In this document: piece by piece, positions 38,973 to 48,685 of the stretch | How the letters are laid out: each line of letters opens with the position of its first letter | Numbering within the stretch: position 1 is the stretch's first letter | Assembly (NCBI RefSeq): GCF_003633775.1 | Contig: NZ_RBIN01000003.1 | Coordinates: 248,001-312,000, forward strand | DNA: 64,000 nt | From: Kushneria sinocarnis | Lineage (GTDB): Bacteria > Pseudomonadota > Gammaproteobacteria > Pseudomonadales > Halomonadaceae | Reading direction: 5' to 3' | The notes under the pieces: model-generated | What the model was told of the DNA's origin: nothing | Databases searched by the model: none | The model's input: only the letters and a program-made list of their open reading frames with translations | Position numbers and translations under genes: made by a program

Positions 38973-39719
38973 ATGACCATACTCTTCGTTGCCGATCTGC
39001 ACCTGCACTCCGGCATCCCGGGGATCGCCGACGGCTTCATCGCTTATCTGCGCCACCGGGCGGCCGGGGCCGAAGCCCTGTATATCCTGGGCGATCTTTT
39101 CGAGGGCTGGATCGGGGATGATGGCTGCGGCCCCTTTGAAAATCGCATCATCGACGCACTGCGCCAGTGCAGTGATGCCGGCACGGCGGTCTACTTCATG
39201 CACGGCAATCGTGACTTCCTGATCGGGGAGGAGTTTGCCCGGCGTGCCGGGGCCACACTGCTGGATGATCCTACTCCGATCGAGCTCGAGCCAGGCAGCC
39301 CGGCCCTGCTGATGCATGGCGACAGCCTGTGTACCATGGATGAGGAGTACATGCAGTTTCGTGCCATGACCCGCGATCCCGAGTGGCAGCGGCGCACGCT
39401 TGCCATGCCGCTCGAGCAGCGTCAGGCACTGGCCGGCCAGCTGCGCGAACACTCGGCCAGTGCCAACCGGGACAAGCAGGACGAGATCATGGACGTCACT
39501 CCCCAGGCGGTCATCGATATCATGGCCGAATGGAACGTGAGCACCCTGATCCACGGTCATACCCACCGTCCGGCCGAGCATGAGCTGACCCTGCCCGACG
39601 GCACTCCGGCACGGCGCCATGTGCTGGGTGACTGGCACGCTGACTCCGGCTGGCAGCTTCGGCTCGAGCATGGTCGGCTGACGCTGGAGAGATTCACCCT
39701 TTCGGCGCTGACCGACTGA
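38973..39719 (+). CDS. lpxH: UDP-2,3-diacylglucosamine hydrolase LpxH
   Basis: A 248-residue metallophosphoesterase of lipid A synthesis, cutting UDP-2,3-diacylglucosamine to lipid X. Metal-binding motifs run in order: ADLHLHS (Asp8, His10), GDLFEGWIGDD, MHGNRDF, MHGDSLC, and IHGHTHRP. The ATG at 38973 follows GGAG. The gene meets the stop of the minus-strand SARP regulator with one base between, and no terminator is visible there, so the converging transcripts may interfere. Confidence 0.96.
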   Translation: MTILFVADLHLHSGIPGIADGFIAYLRHRAAGAEALYILGDLFEGWIGDDGCGPFENRIIDALRQCSDAGTAVYFMHGNRDFLIGEEFARRAGATLLDDPTPIELEPGSPALLMHGDSLCTMDEEYMQFRAMTRDPEWQRRTLAMPLEQRQALAGQLREHSASANRDKQDEIMDVTPQAVIDIMAEWNVSTLIHGHTHRPAEHELTLPDGTPARRHVLGDWHADSGWQLRLEHGRLTLERFTLSALTD

Positions 39720-39720
39720 A

Positions 39721-42700
39721 TCAGTACCGATCGCCCGGCAGCGACTGGCCGCCGGGCCATTGCCGCCAGCGTTCGGGCACCGCCCGATCACGCGGACCAA
39801 GCGCCTTCAGTCGCTCGGTCAGGACCGGTTGCCAGCGTGCGCTCCCTTCCAGCCGGATACGCCACTCCAGCGTCATCAGTTCACCATGCAGCGAACCATG
39901 ACGACGTGCCGCCGACATGGCCTGATCCAGCAGCCATCCTGTCCGATTTCCGGCCCCCTGCTGCTGATCCAGACGTGCCGCCAGCAGTAACAACTCCGCC
40001 AGATAGAGCAGATCATGCTCCTGGGCAGCCGCCAGATGACGGCGCAGGTAATCCGCTGCACGCTCTCCCTCCCCGAGCAGCAGACACCCCTCGATATACC
40101 AGACAATCGGATGGTCCGGCACTTCATGACCGACCTGCATGGCAATCTCGCCCATTGCCGCCTCCAGTGGCTCCGCGGAAAGCTGTTCGCCCTGGCGGAT
40201 ACGGCACCACTCGAGGATGCAGTGAGCATGATGCTGCCAGAGCATTCCCTCTTCATGCTCTGTCAGAGCCATGACTTCATTGGCTCGCGCCCGGACCTCG
40301 TCAGGCATGCCCAGATGACGATAAAGCACGGCAGCCCGGATCAGGACCAGCGCCCGGGTCCGTGAATGCTCCAGTGACTCGGCCAGCCGTACGGCGGATT
40401 CGATCCACAGCACGGCCTGCTGATACTCGCCCCGCATGCAGCATGTCATCGCCCGATAGCCACAGGCACACGCCCGGGGATGCTCGCTCCACGGCAGCTC
40501 ATCGGGTAACGATACCTGATGCAGCAGGTCCAGCGATTCGAAACGACGGCTGGCCTGGTGCAGGCTGCCTCCCCAGTAATCGACATAGCCCCGGGCATAT
40601 TCCGTGAGATAGCGATAACAGGGCCTGTCGAGCTGCGCTGACAGCTGCTGCAGGTGCCCGAGCATGGCACGACTGCTTTTCAGTCGCAGCCGAGTGCTGA
40701 AAACCAGCCATACTCCCCAGCAGATCATGAACTGCTGTTCCGGATCCCTGTCATCTCCCGCCATCTCGCTTCGCCTGCGTGCCTCCACCAGGCTCTGGAC
40801 CGCAATATTCGAAACATGTCCCTCGAGAGCAAAGCCGAGTCTGGCGCGCAGTATCAGCAGTGTCAGACGGGGCCCCTGCACGGCACTGTTGGTCAGACAC
40901 TCCAGCCCCCGCTCGGTCATCCGCAGCGCCATGCTCAGTGCCGCCCGCGCCAGCGCCTCACGGGCGGCCAGCAGATAGTAACGAGCCGCCCGCTGACCGG
41001 CACCACTGCGCTGCAGATGCTGGGCGAAATGGCCTGGATATCGACTCAGCCATTCAGGCTGATGCTGCTCGAGATAGCCGATCAGATGATGGTGGGTCTG
41101 TCGCCGCGTTTCGATCGGACAATCATGATAGGCAACCTCCTGTAACAGCTGATTGGTAAAACGGTAATCGAACTCCGTAGCGACAGAGCATGAGGTGATG
41201 ATCTCGAGGTGCTGCATCCGCCGGATGCCTTCCCGCAGGAAGGCGGAATTCCCGGGACCCAGACACTCCCGCAGCACATCAAGACTAAACTGCACGCCCA
41301 GCACTGCCGCAACATGGGCGACACGACGATGGACATCCAGCTGATCGATCCTGCCCGACAGCAGGCCGTGCAGCCCTCCGGGCAGGGCTTCCAGCTGCTG
41401 GGGGTGTCCGACATCGCGATCATGGACAAACCAGCGATACAGCTCACACAGATAGAGTGGCACCCCGCCACTGCGCTCGATCAGACGCCGGCACGAGACT
41501 TCATCCGTACGGATGCCGCAACGCTGCGAAAGCCGTGACAGCAGCACTCGACTCTGAACGGTATCCAGCGGCTGCAGGTTGATCTGGCAATCCCAGCCGG
41601 AACGGGAGGTAACCAGGTCCTGGCTGCCCTGACTGGCTACCAGCATGACGCGGGAGTTGATCGGCAGCCGGGTCTGCACCCTGCTCAGCACGCCGCGCGA
41701 GGCCTCATCAAGCCACTGCAGGTCATCGATCATGACCACCAGCGTACGCCCGGATCCGATGCTCAGCAGGGTCAGCACCAGGCGGGTCATCAGCTCGAGC
41801 GCCTCGCCACCGTACTCCCCGGGCTTGTGCAGCTCGGGCATCAGTATGGCTCTCAGACGTGCCCGTCGGCGCTCATCCCACCAGCCGGTCAGATGCCTCG
41901 TCATCCACTGATCCAGCACCTCCTCCGCAAGCGCCTCGCCCAGCTGCCAACGCAGCAGCGAGGTTACCAGATGACAGGGTTCCTGCTGGGAGAGCCGGGT
42001 CGCCGCCAGCCAGAAAAGCGTCACGTGCTGACTGCATTCGACCTGACGAAAATTCACCATCAGCGCGCTCTTGCCCATGCCGGCAGCACCGCGAATCAGC
42101 ACATTCTGTCGCACCCCGAGCTCTACCCGGTCAAGGGCCTCACGAAGCTCATGGCGTTCATGATCCCGGCAGTGCAGCTCCGGCAGGGAGGTATCAACAT
42201 CCTTCGCTTCGGCAAGCTTCAGGGCGTTGAGCCTGACCTCATCATCCAGTGTCACGGTCCGCGTCTGCAGCCGCGGCTGCAGGTCAATTGCCGGTGGCAT
42301 GTGCTGACTGGCCAGCCGGGAAAGCACCAGCTCACCCTCACGGGCGGCATACAGCAGCTCCAGCGCTGACTGGGTGACCTGCCCCAACGGATCGATCAGC
42401 CGGCGTTCGGGCATGTACAGGACCCGCCCACTGTGCAATCCCGCCGAGAGTTCAAAATCCGGCAGGGAGGTGCCATCGGCCGGCCAGCGCCTGCCGACTT
42501 CTGTCATCAGATCCATTCGGCAGCGTTCATGGAGCGCTACCAGTTCCATCAGCTGACGCGCCGGCCCATGGGTCCCGAAACACGCCATGCCGATACCCGC
42601 GGTACTGCCCCGGACCCAGTGCCCTCCGAGCGCTCGACACCGCTGCTCCAGCCACGCCATCAGATCGCGCAGCAGCAGCATCACGTCAAGTTCCCAGTGG

Positions 42701-43572
42701 CGGTCAACCTCTCCGATCTCACGAAATGTCAGACGCATGGCCAGCACCGTCACCTGACGATGATCCAGCTCGGCTTCGCTCGGGATGTTGCCCTGGCCGG
42801 GAAGCGCGTTATCCAGAAATTCCGGGACGACTGCCGAAGGTTCATCATGAGCCGCCTGGCGCAGGCTGGTGAATTCCTCGGGGGGCTGACGACCGAGCAG
42901 TTCCAGCTGCTGCAGATGGGCATCATGATGGGCCTGTGCGGAGGCCTTGTGCCCTGCTGCCAGCAACTCACTGATCAGACGCTGATGGAATGGCGTATGA
43001 TCGCTGAATCGCTCGGCCAGATGCCTGAGCTGGGCCAGCGAATGCGTCTGCTGAGATGCCAGCACCCGTTCGGCGAACTCCAGCACCCGCTGACGGCATC
43101 GATGCTGCTGCTGCAACAGCCAGCCCCGGAATTCGGCGCACTGGTTCAGCCTCAGCGCGGCGGCCGGCTCGCCATGGTAAAGCTTGAGCACTTCATTCAA
43201 GCGCGTTGCGCTAGCAGGCTGTTCGAGCAGTGCCTCGAGCATGCCGGTATCGAGCCGCCAGTGGACGGGTATTTCCAGCCGGATCGTGTTGCGTGTAACA
43301 CCCAGCTGACGCTCGAACTCCGCACCCAGTACCCGGCGCAGCGTGTGCAGGGCATGACGCAGATTGTTACGAGCACTGCTGACCTGATGCTCCGGCCACA
43401 ACAGTCTCGCCAGTTCGACACGCTCGACCGGCGGTGGCTGCAGCAGCAGGTACACCAGCAGCGCGCGCACCTTGTCATAGCCGAAATCTACCGCCCCCTC
43501 GCCGTTTTCCGCCTCGACGGCGGTGCCCAGCAGGGTGATACGCAGCGAAACCGGCGGCCGTGACCCGCTCAT
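39721..43572 (-). CDS. SARP/BTAD-type regulator with degenerate cyclase domain, AAA ATPase and TPR-like tail
   Basis: A 1283-residue cytoplasmic protein with four apparent parts. Residues about 8-103 form a SARP-type winged helix (WPEHQVSSARNNLRHALHTLRRVLG), and 105-255 a BTAD-like helical domain. Residues about 272-440 resemble a class III nucleotidyl cyclase (LSAGLHSGRVLY, GQVTQSALELLYAAREGELVLS), but the metal-binding Asp region reads LAMRLT, so it is probably catalytically dead. A STAND/AAA NTPase follows with Walker A GAAGMGKSAL (Lys501) and Walker B VVMIDDLQWLD (Asp616-617), and the last 400 residues are TPR-like helices. The architecture resembles large actinobacterial regulators. Targets and signal are unknown. 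It follows miaE by 30 bases. Confidence 0.85.
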   Translation of the reverse strand: MSGSRPPVSLRITLLGTAVEAENGEGAVDFGYDKVRALLVYLLLQPPPVERVELARLLWPEHQVSSARNNLRHALHTLRRVLGAEFERQLGVTRNTIRLEIPVHWRLDTGMLEALLEQPASATRLNEVLKLYHGEPAAALRLNQCAEFRGWLLQQQHRCRQRVLEFAERVLASQQTHSLAQLRHLAERFSDHTPFHQRLISELLAAGHKASAQAHHDAHLQQLELLGRQPPEEFTSLRQAAHDEPSAVVPEFLDNALPGQGNIPSEAELDHRQVTVLAMRLTFREIGEVDRHWELDVMLLLRDLMAWLEQRCRALGGHWVRGSTAGIGMACFGTHGPARQLMELVALHERCRMDLMTEVGRRWPADGTSLPDFELSAGLHSGRVLYMPERRLIDPLGQVTQSALELLYAAREGELVLSRLASQHMPPAIDLQPRLQTRTVTLDDEVRLNALKLAEAKDVDTSLPELHCRDHERHELREALDRVELGVRQNVLIRGAAGMGKSALMVNFRQVECSQHVTLFWLAATRLSQQEPCHLVTSLLRWQLGEALAEEVLDQWMTRHLTGWWDERRRARLRAILMPELHKPGEYGGEALELMTRLVLTLLSIGSGRTLVVMIDDLQWLDEASRGVLSRVQTRLPINSRVMLVASQGSQDLVTSRSGWDCQINLQPLDTVQSRVLLSRLSQRCGIRTDEVSCRRLIERSGGVPLYLCELYRWFVHDRDVGHPQQLEALPGGLHGLLSGRIDQLDVHRRVAHVAAVLGVQFSLDVLRECLGPGNSAFLREGIRRMQHLEIITSCSVATEFDYRFTNQLLQEVAYHDCPIETRRQTHHHLIGYLEQHQPEWLSRYPGHFAQHLQRSGAGQRAARYYLLAAREALARAALSMALRMTERGLECLTNSAVQGPRLTLLILRARLGFALEGHVSNIAVQSLVEARRRSEMAGDDRDPEQQFMICWGVWLVFSTRLRLKSSRAMLGHLQQLSAQLDRPCYRYLTEYARGYVDYWGGSLHQASRRFESLDLLHQVSLPDELPWSEHPRACACGYRAMTCCMRGEYQQAVLWIESAVRLAESLEHSRTRALVLIRAAVLYRHLGMPDEVRARANEVMALTEHEEGMLWQHHAHCILEWCRIRQGEQLSAEPLEAAMGEIAMQVGHEVPDHPIVWYIEGCLLLGEGERAADYLRRHLAAAQEHDLLYLAELLLLAARLDQQQGAGNRTGWLLDQAMSAARRHGSLHGELMTLEWRIRLEGSARWQPVLTERLKALGPRDRAVPERWRQWPGGQSLPGDRY

Positions 43573-43602
43573 GTCGATCTTCGACCCCTCGGCCGGTGCG
43601 CC

Positions 43603-44223
43603 TCAGGCATGGACGGGTACACCGCTGTGAAAACGGAACTCCTGATCCTCGGACTCGATCAGCTGACGTTCGCACTCTGCAAAGAACTGTACCCGCTGCT
43701 CGATGGGGGCTGCCGCATATTGCTCCGCAAGTGCCAGATAATCCTCGAAATGCCGCCCTTCCGACTTGACCAGTGCACGATAGAAACGCGCCAGCTCATG
43801 ATCCAGATGAGGAATCAGCGCCGCGAAGCGCTCGCATGACCGGGCCTCGATGAAGGCCCCGATGATGAGCAGGTCTATCAGCCGCCCCGGCTCTTCACGG
43901 CGCATGTGCTGACGCAGGCCCTCGGCATAGCGGGAGGCCCCGATATGTTCATAATCGATGTTGCGCTGACGCATCAGCTTGACCACCTGCTCGAAATGCA
44001 GCAGCTCCTCGCGTGCCAGCTGGGACATGCTGGTCAGCAGATCGGGATGATCCACATAGCGGAACATCAGGTTCATGGCAGTGGATGCAGCCTTCTTTTC
44101 GCACTGGGCGTGATCGATCAGCAACAGCCGCTCGTGCTGCAGCGCCTCGCTGACCCAGGCTGCAGGCGTGCGGCAGGGCAGAAACGTCAGCAGGCTGTCG
44201 GGCAGGGTTACGTCATCATTCAT
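43603..44223 (-). CDS. miaE: tRNA-(ms2io6A)-hydroxylase MiaE
   Basis: A 206-residue non-haem diiron monooxygenase that hydroxylates the isopentenyl group of ms2i6A37 in tRNAs. It has ferritin-like helices with the carboxylate/histidine ligands in DHAQCEKKAAS, AREELLHFEQV, and EARSCERFAAL, plus SEGRHFEDY. The ATG follows GGAAGAA. It precedes the SARP regulator on the same strand with a 30-base gap and may be co-transcribed with it. Oxygen is a substrate, consistent with an aerobic organism. Confidence 0.93.
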   Translation of the reverse strand: MNDDVTLPDSLLTFLPCRTPAAWVSEALQHERLLLIDHAQCEKKAASTAMNLMFRYVDHPDLLTSMSQLAREELLHFEQVVKLMRQRNIDYEHIGASRYAEGLRQHMRREEPGRLIDLLIIGAFIEARSCERFAALIPHLDHELARFYRALVKSEGRHFEDYLALAEQYAAAPIEQRVQFFAECERQLIESEDQEFRFHSGVPVHA

Positions 44224-44518
44224 GGGGGTTCTTCCTGTTACCGGACCTCGATCCGTATCGGGCTCGGCCGATATGACCGTGATGATGCCATTCTAACCGC
44301 CACCCCGGTTACCGACGACCGCAATTCCCCGGCATCCCTGCGTTACGTCAGCCTGAAGTAACACTGCTTCGGATTCACAAACCAAACATCACCCTTCTAC
44401 ACTTTACTCGGCAGCAAAAACAGTGTTAAAAAATGGTTTTGAAACGCTGTTCACATAAACGCAATGTTTCTCATGGCAGGACGCCTGGTCTTGTAGAATC
44501 AAAGCAAGGAGATCATCA

Positions 44519-45121
44519 ATGAAACGTATTGCGCTCGCGACCGCTCCGCTGCTGGCCACTTCACTGCTGGCAGCCCCCCTCGCCAACGCCGCTGATGACA
44601 CCTCGAGCGGAATCTATTCCGGGGTCGGCGTCGGTAACACCATTTCCCACGACTGGGATCCCCAGGATTTCGGCGGCAACGATGGCCCCAGTAGCCGTGT
44701 GGATGACAACAACGATGCAGCTCAGAACGCCTTCATCGGCTACAAGTACAATGACTGGTTCTCCACCGAGATCGGCTATACCGACTTCGGCAAGATCGGC
44801 TTCACCGGTGGTGGTGAGGACGGCGGTTACCAGACCAAGGCCTACACCCTCAGCGCCCTTGGCGAGCTGCCGATCTGGAACGGCCTGAGCGGCTATGCCC
44901 GCGTGGGTGCTGCCTACTGGAAGGCCAATGGCCGCGGCAACTTCGCCGATGGCAGCGACGTCTCCAACGAATACGGCACCGATCCGATCTACGGTCTCGG
45001 CCTGAAGTATCAGTTCAGCGAAACCATGCCGCTCTTCGGTCGTCTCGAATACACGCGCTACGACCTCGACAGCGACTTCAAGCTCGACACCACCATGGCC
45101 TCGGTGGGCGTGCAGTTCTGA
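44519..45121 (+). CDS. Small outer-membrane beta-barrel protein (OmpA/OprF N-terminal-like)
   Basis: A 200-residue exported protein. A Sec signal peptide covers residues 1-24 with an ANA cleavage site. The mature part has alternating hydrophobic strands typical of an eight-stranded barrel (AFIGYKYNDWFSTEIGYTDFG, LSGYARVGAAYWKANG, LFGRLEYTRYDLD) and ends with the aromatic residue F, the usual barrel C-terminal signal. No OmpA peptidoglycan domain follows. It is preceded by an ideal AAGGAG and followed by two strong hairpins, suggesting high expression. Acidic loops fit a halophile. Pore or structural role is not determined. Confidence 0.87.
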   Translation: MKRIALATAPLLATSLLAAPLANAADDTSSGIYSGVGVGNTISHDWDPQDFGGNDGPSSRVDDNNDAAQNAFIGYKYNDWFSTEIGYTDFGKIGFTGGGEDGGYQTKAYTLSALGELPIWNGLSGYARVGAAYWKANGRGNFADGSDVSNEYGTDPIYGLGLKYQFSETMPLFGRLEYTRYDLDSDFKLDTTMASVGVQF

Positions 45122-45140
45122 ACAGCCCGCTCAGGGCAAG

Positions 45141-45165
45141 GATGGAGCAGCCTGGCTGCTCCATC
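45141..45165 (+). terminator. First hairpin after the barrel-protein gene
   Basis: GATGGAGCAG pairs perfectly with CTGCTCCATC around a five-base loop; no T-run. It precedes a classical terminator. Confidence 0.6.
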
Positions 45166-45173
45166 TCCCGCAA

Positions 45174-45205
45174 GGGCGTGAAGACAGGCTTCACGCCCTT
45201 TTTTT
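45174..45205 (+). terminator. Intrinsic terminator after the barrel-protein gene
   Basis: GGGCGTGAAG, a five-base loop, CTTCACGCCC and seven T. Ten perfect pairs. Confidence 0.92.
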
Positions 45206-45251
45206 CGCCTGATATTGCGACTCGGCAACCACCCTGCGGACTCGACCGTGT

Positions 45252-45437
45252 TCAGCAATCCCGTCTGCTATCCACCGGCTGCGGCACACAGGGCCCGGTA
45301 CCGTTCTCGTATCCCTGATCGTTGACCCTGGGGGGTGTCATGCGCAGGTCCGTATCATCCCCGATCATGACCGGCTCCTGGCCCACGCAACCACTCAGCG
45401 TCAGCAACAGGCATCCCGTTACATACCACTTCTTCAT
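45252..45437 (-). CDS. Small lipoprotein, hypothetical
   Basis: A 61-residue protein with a lipoprotein signal peptide, MKKWYVTGCLLLTLSGC, lipobox LSGC with Cys17. The mature 45 residues are hydrophilic, with two further cysteines (CVPQ and the C-terminal Cys). The ATG at 45437 has GGGGAG upstream. No family recognised; small entericidin-like or unknown. Convergent with the preceding barrel gene, divergent from proS. Confidence 0.7.
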   Translation of the reverse strand: MKKWYVTGCLLLTLSGCVGQEPVMIGDDTDLRMTPPRVNDQGYENGTGPCVPQPVDSRRDC

Positions 45438-45780
45438 GTGCTCGGCTCCCCTGCTCATTGTCTGTCAGTGCAGGCGCCATGCAAGCTTTCGGGCACAGAT
45501 CCGGTGCACCCCCTGTCGATTTCATGACGCTGCCCTTCCACAGTAGAGCATGAAAGCCGGTCCGGACGCTGTCATTTCCCTTCCGTCATCCCTGCCTTGC
45601 CGTTCCGGTCGGCCTCGAGCATGCCGGCAGGGTGACCGGCACCGGCAAACCGCCGGGACAACCCGAATCGGACCATACTTTGCCGGGCCTCTGTGGTTGA
45701 CCGTACAATAGCGGGCATTGCGTCGATGCCGACACCGACCAGTCAGCCCACCATCAAAGAATCGGGGAATTCGCGGACCC
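45438..45780. other. Divergent intergenic region before proS
   Basis: About 340 bases between the small lipoprotein gene and proS. The only feature I can support is the proS promoter at 45680-45709; no other ORF or RNA was recognised. Confidence 0.5.
45680..45709 (+). promoter_or_regulatory. Promoter for proS
   Basis: TTGCCG (45680-45685), 18 bases, TACAAT (45704-45709), giving four and five of six matches. About 70 bases before the proS start. Confidence 0.55.
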
Positions 45781-47487
45781 ATGCGCGCCAGTCAATTGCT
45801 GCTTTCAACCCTCAAGGAAACCCCTGCTGATGCCGAGATTGCCAGTCATCAGCTGATGCTGCGCGCCGGCCTGATCCGTCGTCTTTCGTCCGGACTGTAC
45901 ACCTGGCTGCCGCTGGGACTTCGAACCCTGCACAAGGTCGAACAGGTCATCCGCGAAGAGATGGATCGTGCCGGCGCCCAGGAAGTGCTGATGCCATCGA
46001 TTCAGCCTGCCGAACTGTGGCAGGAATCCGGCCGCTGGGATCAGTACGGCAACCTGCTGCTGAGAATCCGGGACCGGCACGAACGTGACTTCTGCTACGG
46101 GCCGACCCACGAGGAAGTCATCACCGATCTGGTACGCAACGAGATCCGCTCCTATCGTCAGCTGCCGTCGAACTTCTACCAGGTCCAGACCAAGTTCCGC
46201 GACGAGACCCGGCCCCGCTTCGGCGTCATGCGCGCCCGCGAATTCATCATGAAGGATGCCTACTCCTTCGATGTCGATGAAGCCGGCATGGCACGTTCCT
46301 ACCAGGCCATGTACGACGCCTACGTCCGGATATTCACTCGGCTGGGACTGGATTTTCGTGCCGTCCAGGCCGATAACGGCGATATCGGCGGTTCCGGGTC
46401 ACACGAGTTTCAGGTGCTGGCGGAGTCCGGTGAGGATGCCGTGATCTTCTCTACCGGCTCGGACTATGCCGCCAACATCGAGAAGGCGGAAGCCGTGCCT
46501 CGCGAGCAGGAACGGGCAGCGCCGGTCCAGCAGCTTCGCCGGGTCGACACCCCCGATGTGCGCACCATTGCCGCACTGGTAGAGGGCTTTGACCTGCCGA
46601 TCGAGAAGACGATCAAGACGCTGGTGGTGCACGGTGCCGAGGGCGGTCTGGTCGCGCTGCTGGTGCGCGGCGATCATACCCTCAACGAGGTCAAGGCCGA
46701 GCACCTGCCGGAAGTAGCCACTCCGCTGACCATGGCCGGTGAAGCCGAGATCCGGGCAGCGGTCGGCGCCGGCCCCGGCTCCCTTGGCCCGATCGGAATC
46801 GGCATGCCGCTCGTGATCGATCGCAGCGTCGCCATGATGAGCGACTTCGGCGCCGGAGCCAATACCGATGATCAGCACTGGTTCGGCATCAACTGGGAGC
46901 GCGATCTGCCGTTGCCGAAGGTCGCCGACATTCGCAATGTGGTGGAAGGTGATCCATCGCCGGATGGTCAGGGCACGCTTGCCATCGCCCGCGGCATCGA
47001 AGTCGGCCATGTCTTCCAGCTGGGTACCAAGTATTCGGAAGCCATGAACGCTACCGTACTGGATGAGAACGGTCGGGCCGTCCCCCTGCTGATGGGCTGT
47101 TATGGCATCGGCGTGACCCGGGTGGTCGCTGCCGCCATCGAACAGCATCATGACGAGCGCGGCATTACCTGGCCGGCCCCCCTGGCCCCCTATCAGGTAG
47201 CGCTGGTGCCGATGAATGCCCACAAGTCGGAAGCGGTGCGCAACGAAGCCGAACGGCTCTATGCCAGCCTGACCGAAGCCGGTTTCGAGGTGTTGCTGGA
47301 TGACCGCGACGAACGCCCCGGCGTCAGGTTTGCCGACCTGGAACTGATCGGGATCCCGCATCGCATCGTGATCGGTGATCGCGGTCTCAACAACGATGAA
47401 CTCGAGTACAAGGGGCGCCGGGACGATGACGTCACCATGGTGCCACGTGCAGACGTGGTGGAGATGTTGCGTACGAAACTGGCATGA
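45781..47487 (+). CDS. proS: Prolyl-tRNA synthetase (bacterial type)
   Basis: A 568-residue class II synthetase with motif 2 and 3 regions around [25 protein letters not shown] and [13 protein letters not shown], and the bacterial-type YbaK-like editing insertion in the middle. It charges tRNA-Pro and clears mischarged alanine. The ATG at 45781 follows GGGGAA and begins with the family's [13 protein letters not shown]; the open frame extends upstream to 45718 without support. The transglycosylase gene follows within about 25 bases. Confidence 0.97.
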   Translation: MRASQLLLSTLKETPADAEIASHQLMLRAGLIRRLSSGLYTWLPLGLRTLHKVEQVIREEMDRAGAQEVLMPSIQPAELWQESGRWDQYGNLLLRIRDRHERDFCYGPTHEEVITDLVRNEIRSYRQLPSNFYQVQTKFRDETRPRFGVMRAREFIMKDAYSFDVDEAGMARSYQAMYDAYVRIFTRLGLDFRAVQADNGDIGGSGSHEFQVLAESGEDAVIFSTGSDYAANIEKAEAVPREQERAAPVQQLRRVDTPDVRTIAALVEGFDLPIEKTIKTLVVHGAEGGLVALLVRGDHTLNEVKAEHLPEVATPLTMAGEAEIRAAVGAGPGSLGPIGIGMPLVIDRSVAMMSDFGAGANTDDQHWFGINWERDLPLPKVADIRNVVEGDPSPDGQGTLAIARGIEVGHVFQLGTKYSEAMNATVLDENGRAVPLLMGCYGIGVTRVVAAAIEQHHDERGITWPAPLAPYQVALVPMNAHKSEAVRNEAERLYASLTEAGFEVLLDDRDERPGVRFADLELIGIPHRIVIGDRGLNNDELEYKGRRDDDVTMVPRADVVEMLRTKLA

Positions 47488-47512
47488 CCTCCCCTGGCCG
47501 GCAGCGGGGCTG

Positions 47513-48070
47513 ATGGCCGCGCTGCTGTTGCTGCCCGTCCGGGGCATGGCGGCGACCATGCCCCCTGCCGACATCCCCCGAGAGCTGCTGCAGACCCTCA
47601 AACAGACCCTGGCCTCCGATCACGGCTTTCGTGATCACTATGCCGCGGAAGTCTGGCTGATGGACATGCAGCATCGGCTGAGCGATTTTCTGCCGGAGAC
47701 TCAACAGCGCCTGAAGCTGCTGGAACTGCTGCGGCGTCAGGCCTGGCGCACGCAACTGGACCCGCAGCTGATTCTGGCCCTGATTCAGGTCGAGAGCCGG
47801 TTCGATGCCGAGGCCGTGTCGACGGCCGGCGCCCGGGGGCTGATGCAGGTCATGCCCTTCTGGAAACGGGAGATCGGGCGCCCGGGGGATGATCTGAGCG
47901 ACCCTGCCACCAATCTGCGCTACGGCTGCACGATCCTGGCCTGGTACCTGCAGGACGAACATCACGACCTGACACGAGCCCTGGCACGCTACAACGGCAG
48001 TCTCGGTCGAACCGACTACCCGGAACGGGTCATGCAGGCCTGGACCAGCCGATGGTGGCTCGAACGCTGA
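47513..48070 (+). CDS. Lytic transglycosylase (SLT domain)
   Basis: A 185-residue exported murein lytic transglycosylase with a short signal-peptide-like N-terminus (MAALLLLPVRGMAA). The SLT catalytic Glu94 is in ALIQVESRFDAEAVSTAGARGLMQVMPFW, and the AWYLQDEHHDLTRALARYNGS segment carries the family's asparagine/glycine motif. The ATG at 47513 is 25 bases after the proS stop; upstream GTG starts inside proS would give a longer leader and are possible. It cleaves peptidoglycan to 1,6-anhydro-muropeptides, notable given the AmpG-like carrier nearby. Confidence 0.88.
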   Translation: MAALLLLPVRGMAATMPPADIPRELLQTLKQTLASDHGFRDHYAAEVWLMDMQHRLSDFLPETQQRLKLLELLRRQAWRTQLDPQLILALIQVESRFDAEAVSTAGARGLMQVMPFWKREIGRPGDDLSDPATNLRYGCTILAWYLQDEHHDLTRALARYNGSLGRTDYPERVMQAWTSRWWLER

Positions 48071-48100
48071 CTGCCCGGGCCCGGGATCGGATGCCGAGGC

Positions 48101-48619
48101 TCAGAGGGAACGCCGCACCTGTCCGATCGAAAACTGCATCTGATGCTCCCGCTGCAGGATATTGAGCAGCACGATGACACGCTCCTCTCCCTTGCGATCG
48201 AAAAACACCCCTTCCATCTCGCGAAAGGGCCCCTCGGTGATCTCGATCCGATCACCAGGGCGGAAGTAGTGCTCGCGGCCCTCTTCGTCCACGCTCCGGG
48301 CGTGATGGCGCAGGGTGTCGATCAACTCATCAGGGATCGGTGTCGGTTCATTACCGAAGGCCACCAGCTTCAGCACCCCACGTGTGGAACGAATCGGACG
48401 CCAATTGTCGGAGAGACGATCGAGACGAATGAACAGATACCAGGGAAAGAGCGGTTCACGCACCGTCCTGATGCGTCCCCGCTGGCGACGTTCGATATCG
48501 ATCACCGGATGAAACAGCTGATAGCCCTGGCGGGTCAGGTGTTCTGCAGCACGAAAGGACTCTCCACCCTTGCACTGGATGGCATACCAACGGGGCTGCT
48601 CGATATCGGCGGTGCTCAA
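48101..48619 (-). CDS. rfaH: Transcription antiterminator RfaH
   Basis: A 172-residue NusG paralogue. It opens with WYAIQCKGGESFRAAEHL, the NGN-domain family start, followed by LFPWYLFIRLD, and a C-terminal KOW-type segment (GDRIEITEGPFREMEGVFFD). RfaH binds RNA polymerase at ops elements and stops Rho termination in long surface-polysaccharide operons. No ops-element or polysaccharide operon is in this window. It sits convergent with the transglycosylase and divergent from the AmpG-like gene. Confidence 0.93.
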   Translation of the reverse strand: MSTADIEQPRWYAIQCKGGESFRAAEHLTRQGYQLFHPVIDIERRQRGRIRTVREPLFPWYLFIRLDRLSDNWRPIRSTRGVLKLVAFGNEPTPIPDELIDTLRHHARSVDEEGREHYFRPGDRIEITEGPFREMEGVFFDRKGEERVIVLLNILQREHQMQFSIGQVRRSL

Positions 48620-48685
48620 GGGGATGCCTCCTGATATGGCCTGACGCCTGCGGCTCTGCGAGAATCAACGGCCCCGCCGTCACCC

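Noticed and set aside
48074-48085. CCCGGGCCCGGG palindrome between the transglycosylase and rfaH
   Set aside because: Self-complementary at 12 bases, but with no loop or T-run and expected occasionally in GC-rich DNA; not called a terminator.
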